A stretch of DNA of 64,000 bases from Nautilus pompilius (GCA_018389105.1 JACATO010000989.1:434001-498000); one strand, 5' to 3'. Positions 12,543-24,699 are shown, counted from the stretch's first letter. Program-made: numbers and translations. The notes: a model not told the origin generated them from the sequence alone.

Positions 12543-14524
12543 AAAATCATTTATTTATTGTTCTGGCTTGTTATTGCTGGAGAGAGGTTGGGTGGGTAGT
12601 TGATCAAATATTGTTGTTTGCTTTCTCTAGCTGCCACCAGTGTTGTGTTGTTCAGGGTGTTTTTTTAAACAGCTCCCTGGAACAGCTGATCTCTCTTCAT
12701 GCTGTTTCTCAGATGCATTGGGTGTTGCACATTTATTGGCAGTACAAACCAATTTGCTGCAATTTAATTTTTTCAGAAATTTTGAAAATAAACAAACAAA
12801 CAAAATAACTTTGTCTATTTATTTTTTTTTTTTCCCTTTCTTTTCTTGAAGGGGAAATCTTTTTTTCTCTCCCCCCCTTATTTTTCCATGTGCAAACAGT
12901 TGTAATTTGAATGCAGCCTGAAACCAAGCAAACATTGATGGAATTGGATGTTTTGCTACTACCAACAACAACAAAGAAATTTAGGAAGTATGCTACAGGA
13001 TTGACCAAAAGTAGGGGATTATTTATTTGTGTGCAAGCAGGTGTACTCTGTCAGCAAACAGGTGGGAAGTTGGCTTCATTGGGGGACCTGGAGAAAATTC
13101 ATGGAGCACAGCTGGTTGATTCAGAAAAGCAAGAGAAACCATGCCACTGGCTTGACACCAATGCTGGAAACTACAGCTGCTGCCATATACCATGCCACTT
13201 TTTACTTTAATTATGCTACCTATAGGTGCATTTGCACACCAGCCTAGAAGTACTAATATTTGTGTTCAACTGGTTATATATATATATATAATCAATACAC
13301 TTGTAATGCAAAACACACATGGTTGAAGAGAGGGTTTGTTGTCACAAAGGGTTAGTTATATTAATGAGAAAGATACTTTGTGGTACAACTTGCCTTGAGT
13401 AATACAAATCTAAGGGATTTAAAGGACTTTGGAAGAGATGTGTCACAGGTGATGGGTATAATGTGGTTCTTGTTTTGACCTAAAACTGCTAATTTTAATA
13501 TTAGAAAACAAAATTCCAGCACATCAGAGGTCACGGACAGCTTTAAGATTGGGATATAATACTTTATTTTTGCTTTCACGTATATCTCATCAGCAATGCA
13601 TTCTACAATGGTTCCGTACATGCTGCCACCACAAGGTCGACATGGCAGACAAACCGTACTAAAAGTTTTGTCACCACCATTGCATTTTTGTTTGTTGTTT
13701 GTTTTGTTTAAATAAATAAAAAAAATAAATAAGACCAGTACTTACTTGATACTTCTACTTCCTTGAGAGGCTCATATAAAGAGCTTTGCTTGCTTATTAA
13801 TCCCAGTAGGAAAGTGCACATTCTATGCAGCAGTCATGTAGGAGATTTGCACTGGCTAGTTATGATTGCTTTTCTGACATTTGTGCAACTAATTGTGACT
13901 GTACAGAAAGCTGCAGTTTTATGTAATTAGCTAAAATATTTTTGTCTTCTGACTGTGAGATACTCCAACAGTTAACATCTACTGATAAATTGGCTTTTCG
14001 TGGACTAAATGAACGTGGTGTGTTGATGGGCACCTGCACGATTTTTTCCAGTTTGTGAGTGGCCAGAATTGGCGGGATAAATTACAGGGGAGGAAGGTGG
14101 CGAATTGACAGGTAATATCAAATGTTGGGAATGCGCCTAGCGATGAAGGCATACTAATGTCTAAAAAAAAATAAAAGGGTACTAATTTGTTGTATTTTTT
14201 CTTTCCCTATCAGAGGTGACTGATTTTGATCAATAATTTTTTTTTAAATATTTCTTGTGATTCATTTTGCTGCCCCATCGGAGTTCGCAAGAATAAAACA
14301 AACAAAAAAAAAAGAAAGAAATTTTTATTTAATACAAGTTGTAAAAGTCTCTATTTCTTGCCCATATTTATCCATTACTTTTTGAATAAGGTTTTGCTTG
14401 TTAGCTGTAGCTTTTTCTCTATGAACACTTACACACAGAGTCTGGACAATTGATCCTCTCCATTGTTGACCTCAGCTGTGTTTTCATCATCCTCACTGTG
14501 CTAAATGATCTTTCTGCTGTGCAG
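10756..14524 (+). other. intron between exons B and C
   Basis: This 3.77-kb intron is inferred from the matched phase of the flanking exons. It contains the CT tract at 10863-11192, an (AT)n tract near 12509-12540, and AT-rich, CpG-poor sequence. Open frames such as those at 12911-13210 and 13361-13621 show no recognisable domain and are not called. Confidence 0.65.
10863..11192. repeat. CT/GA simple-sequence tract, about 330 bp
   Basis: Almost pure pyrimidine on the + strand: runs of CT broken by occasional CTCATCT, CTCGCT and CTCCT units, ending in a T run and A-rich sequence. Long open frames on both strands here (Ser/Leu repeats, or Arg/Glu repeats in reverse) are artefacts of the repeat. 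In the transcript of the membrane-protein gene it would be a long polypyrimidine tract inside the intron after exon B. Confidence 0.95.
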
Positions 14525-14600
14525 GTTGTCTCTGGTAATGTTAGAGCAGTATGAATTGCTTGATGAATGGGAGGGAATAGATCTGTACTCTAACAACTCA
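14525..14600 (+). CDS. multi-pass membrane protein, exon C
   Basis: Bounded by an acceptor (TTTCTGCTGTGCAG before 14525) and a donor (GTGAGT at 14601). Its first base completes the Leu codon begun in exon B, and it ends in phase 0. It encodes LSLVMLEQYELLDEWEG and eight further residues (continuous residues 106-130): the end of the hydrophobic stretch followed by an acidic, polar segment that probably leaves the membrane. Exons A, B and C give 390 bp, exactly 130 codons without a stop. That is strong evidence for a real gene although the family is unknown to me. An hAT relic begins directly downstream in the next intron. Confidence 0.75.
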
Positions 14601-14659
14601 GTGAGTCATATTTTTTTTTTTTTTGGACCGCATCTCAAACCAGGTGACAGCTTCAGCTT

Positions 14660-15900
14660 CCAACTTTTCAATTTCGTACACTTCATTTTACAATTTGGTT
14701 TTTGAATTCTTCACGTCCAGTGTGCACCACTTGTACAGGATGAAGGCAAAAAAGACAGAAATTTTGTTTATTTTCTGCAGCAAACAGTATCTTTAGTGAT
14801 GAAATGACTGAGTCCAAATATTGTATAAACAATGTTTGATGAAAATATTCTTTCACAACTGATCCACCAACATTAGATTCAAATGTCTGCCACCTGCATT
14901 TTTTGGGAACACACAATTCAATATTCATCTTTTTATAACAGCTGTTGAACTTTAGTGAAAAGTTAATTGAATTATTGTTCTGCATTTTAGTCAGTGTCCA
15001 CAAAACACTTATAAACACCTGAACAACATCAGCAAACTTTTATGATATCAAGTTCAATAGCTTGGAGAGCTTGTGTTACAGATTATAGCATTGCCAAATA
15101 GCTATAAATTACAGTCAAACAAAAAATAAATGTCATTGTGCTTGAAGCAGATTCTGATTAATGTGCATCTTGTCTCTTTTTTACCTGAAGCTGTAGTGGC
15201 TCATATGCTTAAATGACCAAAATTGCATTCAAAGTTTTGGGGGGGAAGTGCTAATAATACTTTTGTGTTTTGCAGTCCATGTTTCAGATAATAGTGGCAC
15301 ATTTGGGAAATACATTTTCTCTTTGGACTCTTATGGAAAAAATTTTGTGATAGCATTAATTGTATCGTGTTGTGTATCTCATATGCAATTCAAGTTATTC
15401 ACAACCCGATTGAGTTTATGAGCAGCACAATTGACAAATGCAGCTTTTGGATACTTACATTTTATTGTAGCTTGCATGCCCGCTTTGCTTTCCTGCCATC
15501 ATAGAGCACCTATCATATCCTTGCCCATGTAGTTTGTCTAGATTCAAGCCAAACTTTGTGCACTGATCAATATTAGTATTGGCAATTGAAGTAGCATCCA
15601 GTTCATGTTAATCCAAGAAATTTCTCTCGGGTAGTATTTTCAGTGCTGGTTGAAAATATTGGATACAATACTTTCCGGTTCTGGTTCAAAGCACTGTCCA
15701 GTTGATATGAAATGTTCATTTCTGGTTTCTTCCTGATGGCCAAAAAGTTTGTTGCATCCACCAGTGCATTTCTGTACCAAGCGGTAAGAACTTTAATTTG
15801 CACTTTCATGAAAGTTTTATACCTTGTAAGAGGTGCCCTGGTAAAGGGGCTCTGTTTTTCCAGGTTGAACTGGCTGTGGAAAAATTGCATTCCTGGAGAA
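14660..15900 (-). pseudogene. hAT-family transposase relic (DUF4371/ZMYM1-like)
   Basis: Read on the minus strand, the block carries in order: RKKPEMNISYQLD-type sequence (15890-15603); FGLNLDKLHGQGYDRCSMM with GKQSG (about 15560-15490), the conserved GQGYDGAS-like motif of this hAT group; after a frameshift KYPKAAFVNCAAHKLN (about 15450-15410), matching the CAAH-LN motif; and CVPKKCRWQTFESNV with EYFHQTLFIQYLDSVIS (15018-14683), near the C-terminal dimerisation region. Frameshifts and stops interrupt it. These motifs are typical of hAT transposases related to the 52-kDa repressor/ZMYM1 proteins. No terminal repeats were found. It lies antisense to the host gene, in the intron after exon C. 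Confidence 0.85.
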
Positions 15901-18900
15901 GAGACCTTTCAGTGAATCAGCTTTCACCGCGGTTATTATAACATACTTAATATAGAGAGATATGTTCCTAACAGTGTTATTTTTTCTTGGCTACTGGTAC
16001 ACACACAATTGATTAAAGAATAAGTCAGGGTATGTGAAAATGCATAATACACTGCAGTATCATTTATTGAATACTGAAGACACTGTTGTGGTAAGCACCA
16101 ACCTTCTTGAGTGGTGACAGCTGTGTGCAAGTCGGTGTTATGTAGTGGTCACGACTCTTGTCCATTTGCCCCTCACCTGCTTCCAGTCTCTTCAGCATTC
16201 CATTTTTCACCTCCAAAATGATACTTTTTTCATCACCACCAATTTATTTCCAGCACTATCATTTGCAAGCCTTTCTCCAGACATTATTGTAATAGATAAC
16301 TCAAATGTTTTTAGCTGCTTCACCTCATGCTTGATTTATTCTAAGTGCTGATTGGCTCTGAGTGCTCTAATACTCTGCTTCTCATTGGCTCAGCAAGCAT
16401 AAACAAAATGGCAGGTGTGCGTGGTTCATTAGAATTTGCAATTTATAGAATTCAAAAAAAGCCAAAGCCAAGAGCTTAATAACAAATCAGCTTTCAATGA
16501 GGTATTATTGTATTTACAAATTGCTCCTTTTAGGTTGGGAATAACTAAGCCATGGTGAATATTGATTTAGCCAAACACTACAAACTCTGTGCTCCTTTTT
16601 GAAATCATAATTCTCTAGACATGAGTCACTTTTTACTTGTATATTGTGTTTAAGATTGTTAGCTACATAAATTAATTAAAATGCAATCCAATATCATCAA
16701 AATGATGGGTTGATCACATTTAACTGCTATTGTTGAATCTGGACCATTGATAGTGAAGCTTTGTTCATAAGTTTTTGCCACATCTCTGCTTCCTTTTCTG
16801 GTGTTTCTAATTTATGTCTTGCTATAAACTTTCTGATATTCATTTTCTAAGAAATGATGATTAACAAAATATCTAAAACAAATACAAATGTAAGTTGTAC
16901 TTGACTGGGTCACTAGGCTATTGGATGGAGATTTCTTTGCCAAATCTTAATGCTTAGTGGGATCTGGCAGTGACTCCTAGTGCTTAGTTTAATTAGCCAG
17001 CTAGAAGTGCTGCTAAGGTTAACTAACTAATCAAAACACAGTACTAGCCAATTGGTGACCACTTTCATTCCTTAATTAACCTATGAACTTGTTTCTCAAA
17101 ACTATACAGAAACAGATGGTTTAGCTATTTACCTTGACATAGGCCGGCTCTGTTATGCTCTATATTGTATTTTCATATATTACTACCCTTTTCCGGATCT
17201 TTCACCTGTTGGCCTTCAGCCCAGTGCTGTCAGACTCGTTATTTCTTACCTGATTTACCACCATTGAGCATGCATGGTGAATCAGAGGGAAAAATATAAT
17301 GCCACTGGGAAGTGAAGAGTGTTCTCCTGTGGATGTCCATGGTTGTGTCCACTGTAGGCTATGGATGCATAGGAACAAAAAAAATATTCTTCCATCAAGT
17401 ATTCATACGTTTAAATTATTAGTTGTCAAGAGAAGGTACAGGCAATTATTATTGGCACTAATTCTGCCTTGGAATGGAGACTGTCGGCTTACTATACCCT
17501 TCATAACAGACATGTGTATTTTTTAATTATGTCCTGCCCTTTCCCCAATGACATTTAATTTAAAATAGAAAACTAAAAGTTTTGTTGCTTTTTTAAAATT
17601 ATTATTATTGAAAATCTTACATAAGTCAAAGATTTAAGAGATTGGGTTCCTGTCCCTCCTGAATTCTTGTTATTAAAAATGAAACAAAAAAGAAAAAAAA
17701 TTTGCTTTGCAAAAGTTTTCTGGGATCATCTGTGGATTAATAGCCTACCAAATCATTTTTTGAGGTAATACACATAACTAAGTGAATGTTCATAGGAATT
17801 TAAAACAAACAGCTCAACAAATAAACTTGTGCCATCCACCTGCTTCTGGTTGTCTTTTAACTTGAACCATCACCAAAAGCTCTCTCAGGTGGAACTTAAA
17901 ATGTCGCTGATATTTTACTTTATTTTTTTTTATACCTGAAATCCATTAATAATTTATTCCTACTAATGTCATTTTTTCTTGGTTTACATGATTTTAACTT
18001 GATGTAATGGGAAGCTAAATAAAAATTCAGTTTTGCTGACTGGCCAAAAAAATCCCCAAGAGACTACACAAGGTTCAACTTGTAAATAACTTGTGAAGTT
18101 GGTCCTTTTATGTCAGTTCTTAAAGATGGATTAAATATTTCTTTTCACCCAGTCAAGATGGCCCTCAGCTGATAAAGAAATTTGTATGCAATGTTAACTT
18201 GGAGGAAATCTCTTGTGGGTGAGAACGCCTTTCGGTGAATTATTATCACATAAGTAGCTAAGAGTGCAGATGAACCTAATGTGTAGCATTGACGAAGAAG
18301 AAACAAACTGTGGTTCTTAATATATCAAATTTAAGATTGATAAAATCTATAATTATATAATAAAGGCTGGATTCGTAGGCTTTCAGTAAACAATAGTACT
18401 CGCCGCTTGCCTATTCACCAGAATGTAGATTTACCACATAATAACAGATAGTTTTACCAGTTCATCGATAAAAAACAAAGATGTAATTTTACCGTAAAAA
18501 TTGTGGTATTTAGTATTTTCTCTCTGTACTGACGTCATCTCTCTCTCTCTCTCTCTTCTCCACTTAAGTCTTTCAAATTGTCAGTATCTGCATGAATTTA
18601 AAATTCTGTTTAGTCCACGAAATATACTCTATCTGTTGGTGTTACTTTTAATAGTATGAAGAATGTGTACTACTTAGTCCAGGAGAGTCGTTTTCAAATC
18701 TCATCTTGTGTCTCTCTATACCTAAAATATGATACTAGGCGTAATTCCTCTATCAGATAGGCATTAATTGTTTCTTGTGTAAGTAGCATGTCTAGGGGAT
18801 ATGACTGGAAATAAGTGATTGTGTGCTGTAACATTGCAGAAAGCTTTTTATGATGAAATTAGTATGTTATTTCCCCATGCAATTGCTAAAGCTTAGTCTA

Positions 18901-19470
18901 GGGAAGAGAGTCTAAATTATGAAATTACATTCCCCCCTCCTGCTTGTGCTGTTTTTATTTATTCCCCTGATTTGAAACAGTAATTAATAATAAAATGTCC
19001 ATGAGAAAATCAATTCGAAATTTTGTCTTTTTTTTTGACAAAAGCAACAAAGAAACTATTTCTTCTTTTTAATGTTACACATACATTCCATATTTCTCAA
19101 CAATGTTTGTTAGATTCCATTAATTCCTCCTCTCTCCTCCTCCTCCTTTTTTTTTTTTTTCAGTTTTAATAAAAGATTTAGAAACTTATTAATTTTAATT
19201 ACTTCATAGAAAAACACAAAACAGCAGCACGTCTCACTGATTTCGATTTCCAAAATAAAAACACTCCAGGCGTTCAGGGAATCCGAATAAATAGGCAATT
19301 ATAGATTTATTTAAATACCATGTATTGGACAAAATCACATGTTTGGCTACTGGGGATTTGTACGGAACCATCCATCCATGAAATAAAGAATCTAATATAA
19401 TTTCAGGTTGAAAGCTCTCCTCCCGCCACCTCCCTTGCTCTCTAGTGTTTTATTTGGATTTTAGAATTGT
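15901..19470. other. CpG-poor sequence, probably intron or 3' flank
   Basis: No exon in matching phase was found with confidence. A phase-0 open segment follows a good acceptor at 16192 (55 codons to a stop at 16351), but its composition looks random. The stretch contains one inverted unit of the TGACGTCA satellite (18519-18557), listed separately, and several A/T homopolymers. Confidence 0.45.
18519..18557 (-). repeat. single inverted unit of the TGACGTCA/GA satellite
   Basis: The + strand reads CTCTCTGTACTGACGTCATC followed by CTCTCTCT. In reverse this is GA tract, TGACGTCA, GTACAGAGAG, the unit found in arrays at 34.2, 35.5 and 54.3 kb. It shows that the unit exists outside the arrays and in opposite orientation. 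Confidence 0.8.
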
Positions 19471-19474
19471 TTGC

Positions 19475-19965
19475 TCTGCAGTTCTGTTATGGTGTTCCTC
19501 GGTTTGTCGGTTCGCGTTCCGATGAATAAAGGGGATCCTCTGATTGGCTGAAATGACTGTCTCGTCGCTTTATTTTGAGTGGAACTGTTGTTTGAAAAGA
19601 ATAAAAATAAAATGCTGCAACAACAGGAAGAGAACAAATGCGGCGCGTACGTATGTACCCGGTTTGTTACGGAAATTGATTTTCATGGATGTTCGCGTGA
19701 AATAGGAGTTTGGTCTGTGTTGTACGTAGATAGTGAGTCGCGGAGTTAGGGTTAGAGAGATGTGGTTAAGGACCTGGTCAGTTCCTCTCTGAGCGGAGAA
19801 AGAAGTGGTGTATTTTATTGGATTGTGAATGAGTTAACGCTGGAGAACAAAATAAGTCAAAACACTGTGCATGTGCTTGAATAAAGTAAAACCTATATTT
19901 TTTTTTGCAGGGTAAACGGAGCGCTGTTTGCATTTGTGGCTACGCTATTCCACAAATGAATAATC
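19475..19965. promoter_or_regulatory. CpG-retaining pocket, candidate promoter or unmethylated island
   Basis: CpG is abrupt and frequent here (TCGGTTTGTCGGTTCGCG near 19499, GCGGCGCGTACG near 19640, GAGTCGCGG near 19735), while 2-3 kb on each side is CpG-poor. It holds an inverted CCAAT box (CTGATTGGCTGA near 19540). In a mosaic-methylated genome this pattern fits a promoter. No TATA box, start site or downstream first exon can be shown, so the direction is open. Confidence 0.35.
19911..19958 (+). CDS. candidate terminal exon (weak)
   Basis: A strong acceptor (T-rich run then GCAG, ending 19910) precedes a frame that, if the first base completes a split codon, reads VNGALFAFVATLFHK then stop: a plausible C-terminal membrane helix. 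A polyadenylation-like AATAAA lies near 20090. Read in phase 0, as exon C would require if directly joined, it instead gives GKRSAVCICGYAIPQ and continues to a stop at about 20012. No intermediate exon was found to reconcile phases, so assignment to the upstream gene is speculative. Confidence 0.2.
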
Positions 19966-20203
19966 CCTGGGATGGGATTTCAGAATGTCTTGAAATAAGT
20001 GTCCTTGGATAAATAAATAATCATAAGTAAATATTATTGCAATCGCCCTGGGTTATGTAGGGTGTGCATCAGGATTTAAAGATGTTTAAATAAAACTTTG
20101 GGCACAAATTTCTTTTCTCTCATCTTGAAAAAATACATTTAAATGAATAAAAATGGAATTTATTTAGAAGCTTTGTATGGAATAAATTTGGTGTTCCGAA
20201 CTA

Positions 20204-21413
20204 TTAGGTTGTTACAAAAGTTTTGTCATTTTTTTTTTTTTTACTGTAACAATGAGACTTCATGTCAAAGTTTATTAATCAAAGTAAATTCCATTACAAT
20301 CAATACACTTCTGCCAACGAGTTACAAGTGTATTTATACCATTTTGAAAAAAAACTTTCTGGAGTCGATAAACTGTTGGAAGGCAAGTTCAGTTGCTGCT
20401 TGGTTGGAGAAGGATTTCATATGGAGGAAACTGTTGAGGTGTTTGAAAAGGTGGGAGAAAGGTCTGGTGAATAGGCTGGGTTGAGGGAGAACTTCGTACC
20501 TCAACATGGTCAGTTTCTGAAGAGACATAAGGACAAGCATTGTCGTAGAGCAGAATTGAGCCGCTTTGATTCACCAATGCTGGCTGCCATTGGGAGAGTT
20601 TCTTATGAACAACGTTTAATTCACCAAAGTACCTTTCAGCCAGGTTGCAAGAAGTTGTAGTGGACGACGCCATTTGCAGTCCACCAAACAGTGACCATGA
20701 CCTTCTTTGGGTGAAGGCTGGGTTTTGGAATGTGGTTAGGTGCCTTGATTCTGTCGAGCCTCTATGCTGATCTTTCGATTGTTGTATAGGGTCCATCTTT
20801 CATCACGCGCAAAGATTCGGTCAGGAAATGGGTCAGTTTTGTTTCTTATCGCAAGCGAAGAGCAGATCTCCAATCCACGATTTTGTTGCTGTTCATTCAA
20901 CTCGTGACGCACTCACCTGTCAAGCCTTTTCACCTGGCCGATTGCGTCAAGGTGGCGGGAAACAGTTGCAGGGTTTACATCAATCTCTCCAGCAATTCCT
21001 CCCATGGTTTTTTTTTTTTTTTATTGATAGGCGTCAACTGAGACTTTCAGGTGGTCATCATCACAGGCGGAATGATTCCTTATCTTCGAGGCTCACATCT
21101 CCAAATCGAAACTTTGCAAACCATCGTTGTCCTCGCCCCACGCCTGCTTAATGTTACGAGTCGCCTCGCTCACTTTGTGGCCTGGTGTGAACCCGTCAAG
21201 CAAAATGGCACTAAAAACTTTCCTATCCATGCTTCACTCAGAACCCTGAAACAAATATCCATTTAATGATATTTAGAAAGGTAGGTTCTGTGTAATGTCT
21301 GCCAAAGCACATGCAACAAAACGAGATAAGTTATATCTACATACACCTTCAGAAGCATGCAGAAAATGAATCCTAAGATAATATAAAAACTGACAGCTTT
21401 TGTAATGACCTAA
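20204..21413 (-). mobile_element. mariner transposon, near full-length copy
   Basis: The 1.21-kb length is normal for mariner. Inverted repeats are TTAGGTTGTTACAAAAG at the left and, read in reverse from the right, TTAGGTCATTACAAAAG, with TA on both sides. It retains more CpG than surrounding sequence, consistent with a younger insertion than its host DNA. It matches copy 3524-4562 over most of its length but lacks that copy's two deletions. Right flank is an (AT)n tract. Confidence 0.9.
20274..21262 (-). pseudogene. mariner transposase pseudogene (copy 2)
   Basis: The frame starts MDICFRVLSEAWIGKF (21262) and ends near GIYFD and a stop (20274). Recognisable blocks include LAERYFGELNVVHKKLSQWQ, then LLYDNACPY, which holds the second catalytic aspartate (usually HDNARPH), then SSETDHVEVRSS and an FKHLNSF-like segment, before the C-terminal INTLV-RWQK block. 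Stops and frameshifts break it into at least four frames, and T-rich insertions occur (for example near 21008). It is inactive. Confidence 0.88.
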
Positions 21414-21415
21414 TA

Positions 21416-22300
21416 TATATATATATATATATATTTTAAAGTGGAAAGTTCCCTTAACTTTTTAATGCGCAGGAAAAACGTTTTATATATTCTACAAGGA
21501 AGTTGGAACACAAATTTAATATTTTGTGATGCAAATACATTCAGAAATGTAGCTTACATTCATTGTATTCTACTTTTATTCGTTTGACTTGGAAACAAGA
21601 AAGGAAAAACGTGGAAGTTATTAGGAACAAGAATTAACGGGAACCACAGAAACATTTTTGGTTTCTTTACTGCTAATGAGAAATCAGAGACTCATTGACC
21701 TCTCTTCTGTCAGAAAATATATGGCTTTATGGTGATAAATATATTAAAGTTTAAAACACATCTGGAGCTGTTTGAAAACAAACTTGAAGGTCAATAATAA
21801 ACAAATGGATAGGTAAAAAAAAAAAAGCTGCCAATAATTTCATTCTAGAATAAAACTTTCTGAATTTATGCTAAGTGACCATGTGAATGTGACAAGCACA
21901 ATGTGAGCTGCTGCTACTCCATTGGTTCCTGTTTCCAAGCAACTTCTAAAACAGTTAAGAGGAGATAACTCAGATTGGAACTTTCTGAAAGACAGCTTGT
22001 TACCAGGGATGATATGGTAATCGAGCAATTATATCTGCTTGCTTAGATGCATGGCTGGCTGATTACTTGTTTTGAATTAAGGAAATCAATCTGTTTGTGA
22101 TATACATAGTATATTTTATGTATTGATTTCTTTCTAACTTAAAGAATTTTTGCACAATTCAGATTTATAACCACTGTGAAGAAAAATGTTTAAAATATGC
22201 AATATTGGAAGTTATGGAAGCACAGAGGACGTGCACAATGACTAATTGCAACTGAAAGACATATGTAATATATACACACAATACATAATTACAGAAAATG
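21416..22300. other. CpG-poor non-coding sequence
   Basis: An (AT)n tract, then AT-rich sequence without coding signal. Nothing else recognised. Confidence 0.45.
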
Positions 22301-23000
22301 TACAAAAAACAAGATATGTACATTGTATATAGTGCGATAATATTTGGTATGTAAGCCCTTTGTTTTATATAGAGTATACCTTTGATTTGATGCAAAACCT
22401 CTGACACCCTTGGCTAATATGTAGCTCTATGCTTGTACTGCATTCCCATATTTCACTGTTGCTGTTGTACAGTGACTCTTATACTGCCCTCCAGCCCACA
22501 TCCAAATAAACTGCTATTTATTACTGCCAAAACAGCTTAAACTTGGACTCATCTGTAAAGTGCACCTTCTTCCATGTTTAGTCATCCCACTGTTTAATTT
22601 CCATTGCCCGTTTTAGCCTGGCCATTTTGGTTACCTTTCCTCAGCAAAGTTTTTCAGGCAGCTGCACATCCATTGTGCCGCTTTTGCACTAATGTGTATC
22701 CTACTGTTCTTTGAGAAAACGTTAACACTTGTGATTGCAGATAGATTATTTGCAACATCTCTACTTGCTCTTTCTCTACCACTGTCTACCTCAGGGGTGT
22801 GTTCTCTAACATGATATTTTGAGAGTTTGGACTTCCTTTCTTGGCTGCATCTATTTTCAACAGTACAAGTTTTGCATATCCTTTTCAGATCTTACACTCT
22901 TGATGTATGAAGTCAGAGTGCAGTCCCCTGCATGGAGTAGCTTTCCCTAGCTAAGAATTTGACTTCTATACATGTGTCATGTGATATTTCCCTTCCTGGA
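22300..23000 (-). pseudogene. Tc1-like transposase relic 1
   Basis: On the minus strand, from the 5' side: a degenerate segment with SQRTVGYTLVQKRHN, then KMARLKRAMEIKQWDD, then WKKVHFTDESKF (about 22575-22540), where the Asp is the first residue of the DDE/D triad of Tc1 transposases. It is followed by VYLDVGWRAV and VSEVLHQIKGILYI, the region between the first and second catalytic residues. Several stops and frameshifts are present. No terminal repeats were found. It is an old copy, CpG-depleted like its surroundings. Confidence 0.78.
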
Positions 23001-24450
23001 GCCATGGTATTCACTACACTACAATGATATTGCTGCCTATACTTTTATAGCCCTGCTGCAAGTGCAGCACTTTTCTGACTGCTTACGTAGCAACCAATCA
23101 TAGTGTACTGTATCAGCACATGCAACTTCACTATGGAACATTTCATCTTTATACAATGGAAAATGCTATCCTGTCGTGTGTTATTTTCACTTTACACTCA
23201 GTTTTCTGTTTCTGTAATTATTTACTGTTTTTTTTTAACTAGGGACCATTGTGGATTGATCAGGAGAAAGGCATTAAATAAAAATAGATAAAACTATTCC
23301 CATTTGTTTGATGGCATATTTCATACAAAAATCTATTTGCTTCTAGGCTTATTTCTCACCAGCCCATGAGACATGCAGTCAGCGTGAGGCTTTGTTTACA
23401 ATAACCCAACCAGTAAATACTCCGTTATGTACATATCTTCCAACGAGTTGATATTTTGCATTAGATGTATATTCACCAGTTTTTGCACTACTTTTTGAAT
23501 TTAGTTAATGTGCCAAACATGACCCTGTCCATCCATTTTAGGCATCTTTCCAATTGGGCTGACTAAATATTTCCACTTTAGACTTGCCCCAACTGTCGTC
23601 TTCTGCATCACATCTGCTGCCAGAAACCTTTTGAACTATACTTCATGTGGAAAAGTGCATGTTCATTAAGTAATATATGTTTATTCTGTTAATTTCTTTA
23701 ATTCATACTAGAAGCTTGATATATGCATATTAATAATCCACTGTCAATAACTACATTTTTAAAAAATCAATTAATACGATTTTTTTTTACTATTATGCAG
23801 AGGCAGAAGCTATTCTAGCTGTTGCAAGGGCTATCAAGCAAGAAAAATGTCCATTAGTACAATTTTTAAATTGTTTAACACTATCACTATTAGCTATACT
23901 TGCCAGTCATTTATTGCACCTATTAGCAAATCTATTACTAAATAATTTTCCAGTATCCAATCATGCTGCAATCTTATCTAATTTGTAAATATGACCCACA
24001 ATATTGGTAACTCTGGATAGCTGATGAGGTCTCTTTCTGGAACTGTAGCCAACCTGAACACATTCTAACGTTTCTGTGCTCGGCATTCTTTCTCAAATAA
24101 GTACTCTGGTCCTGCATACTGTATTCAAGATGTGGAGACCAACAAAAGATGTATACAACAGATTTAAAACCTTTTTTTTTTAAAATACTTTGATCTTTAA
24201 TGCTCTTGTTAATGCCTTTCTGTTTGCCTTGATGGTAGCTGAAATGCTCAGCTTTTCACGTTTGGGATTTTGGGTAACAATTACTTCCGCATCCTTTTCT
24301 GAAACTACATTTCTAAATTTAGTGTCACCCCCCCTAAAATTATCTTAATTTTCTATTTGATCACATTATTCAAATTTAAATTTCAAATTCTCATTTTATT
24401 AAAATTTCTAAAAATTATACTAAATCCTTATAAACTTTCTCAAAATAGAC
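23001..24450. other. CpG-poor sequence up to the composition boundary
   Basis: No coding signal. The CpG-poor character stops abruptly at about 24.45 kb. Confidence 0.45.
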
Positions 24451-24699
24451 AACCTGGAAAACGCTATCATTTAAGCCGTCCACATAGTCGAACTTGACAG
24501 CGGCTAAGTTAAGCCGGATCCCAAATAGAGAGAACGATAAACCGATGTTAGACATCAAGATCCAAACTATCTTGCCAGTTACTGTCAACCCTCAGACTGA
24601 TTTAGAAACTCAGAATCAGTCGCGCCGCTCGATCCTCGACTGCGCTGGGAATTAATAATTCAGCGCTTGAATATTGCGATAAAATTTAATATTAATTTT

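Noticed and set aside
16193-16351. Possible fourth exon of the membrane-protein gene
   Set aside because: Open in phase 0 after a good acceptor, but the residues look random and no transcript evidence is available; a 55-codon open stretch is common in AT-rich DNA.
17318-17400. A frame reading WMSMVVSTVGYG, similar to a potassium-channel pore filter
   Set aside because: The frame is short, bounded by stops on both sides, lacks splice sites at suitable positions and has no Asp after the GYG. The match is most likely chance.
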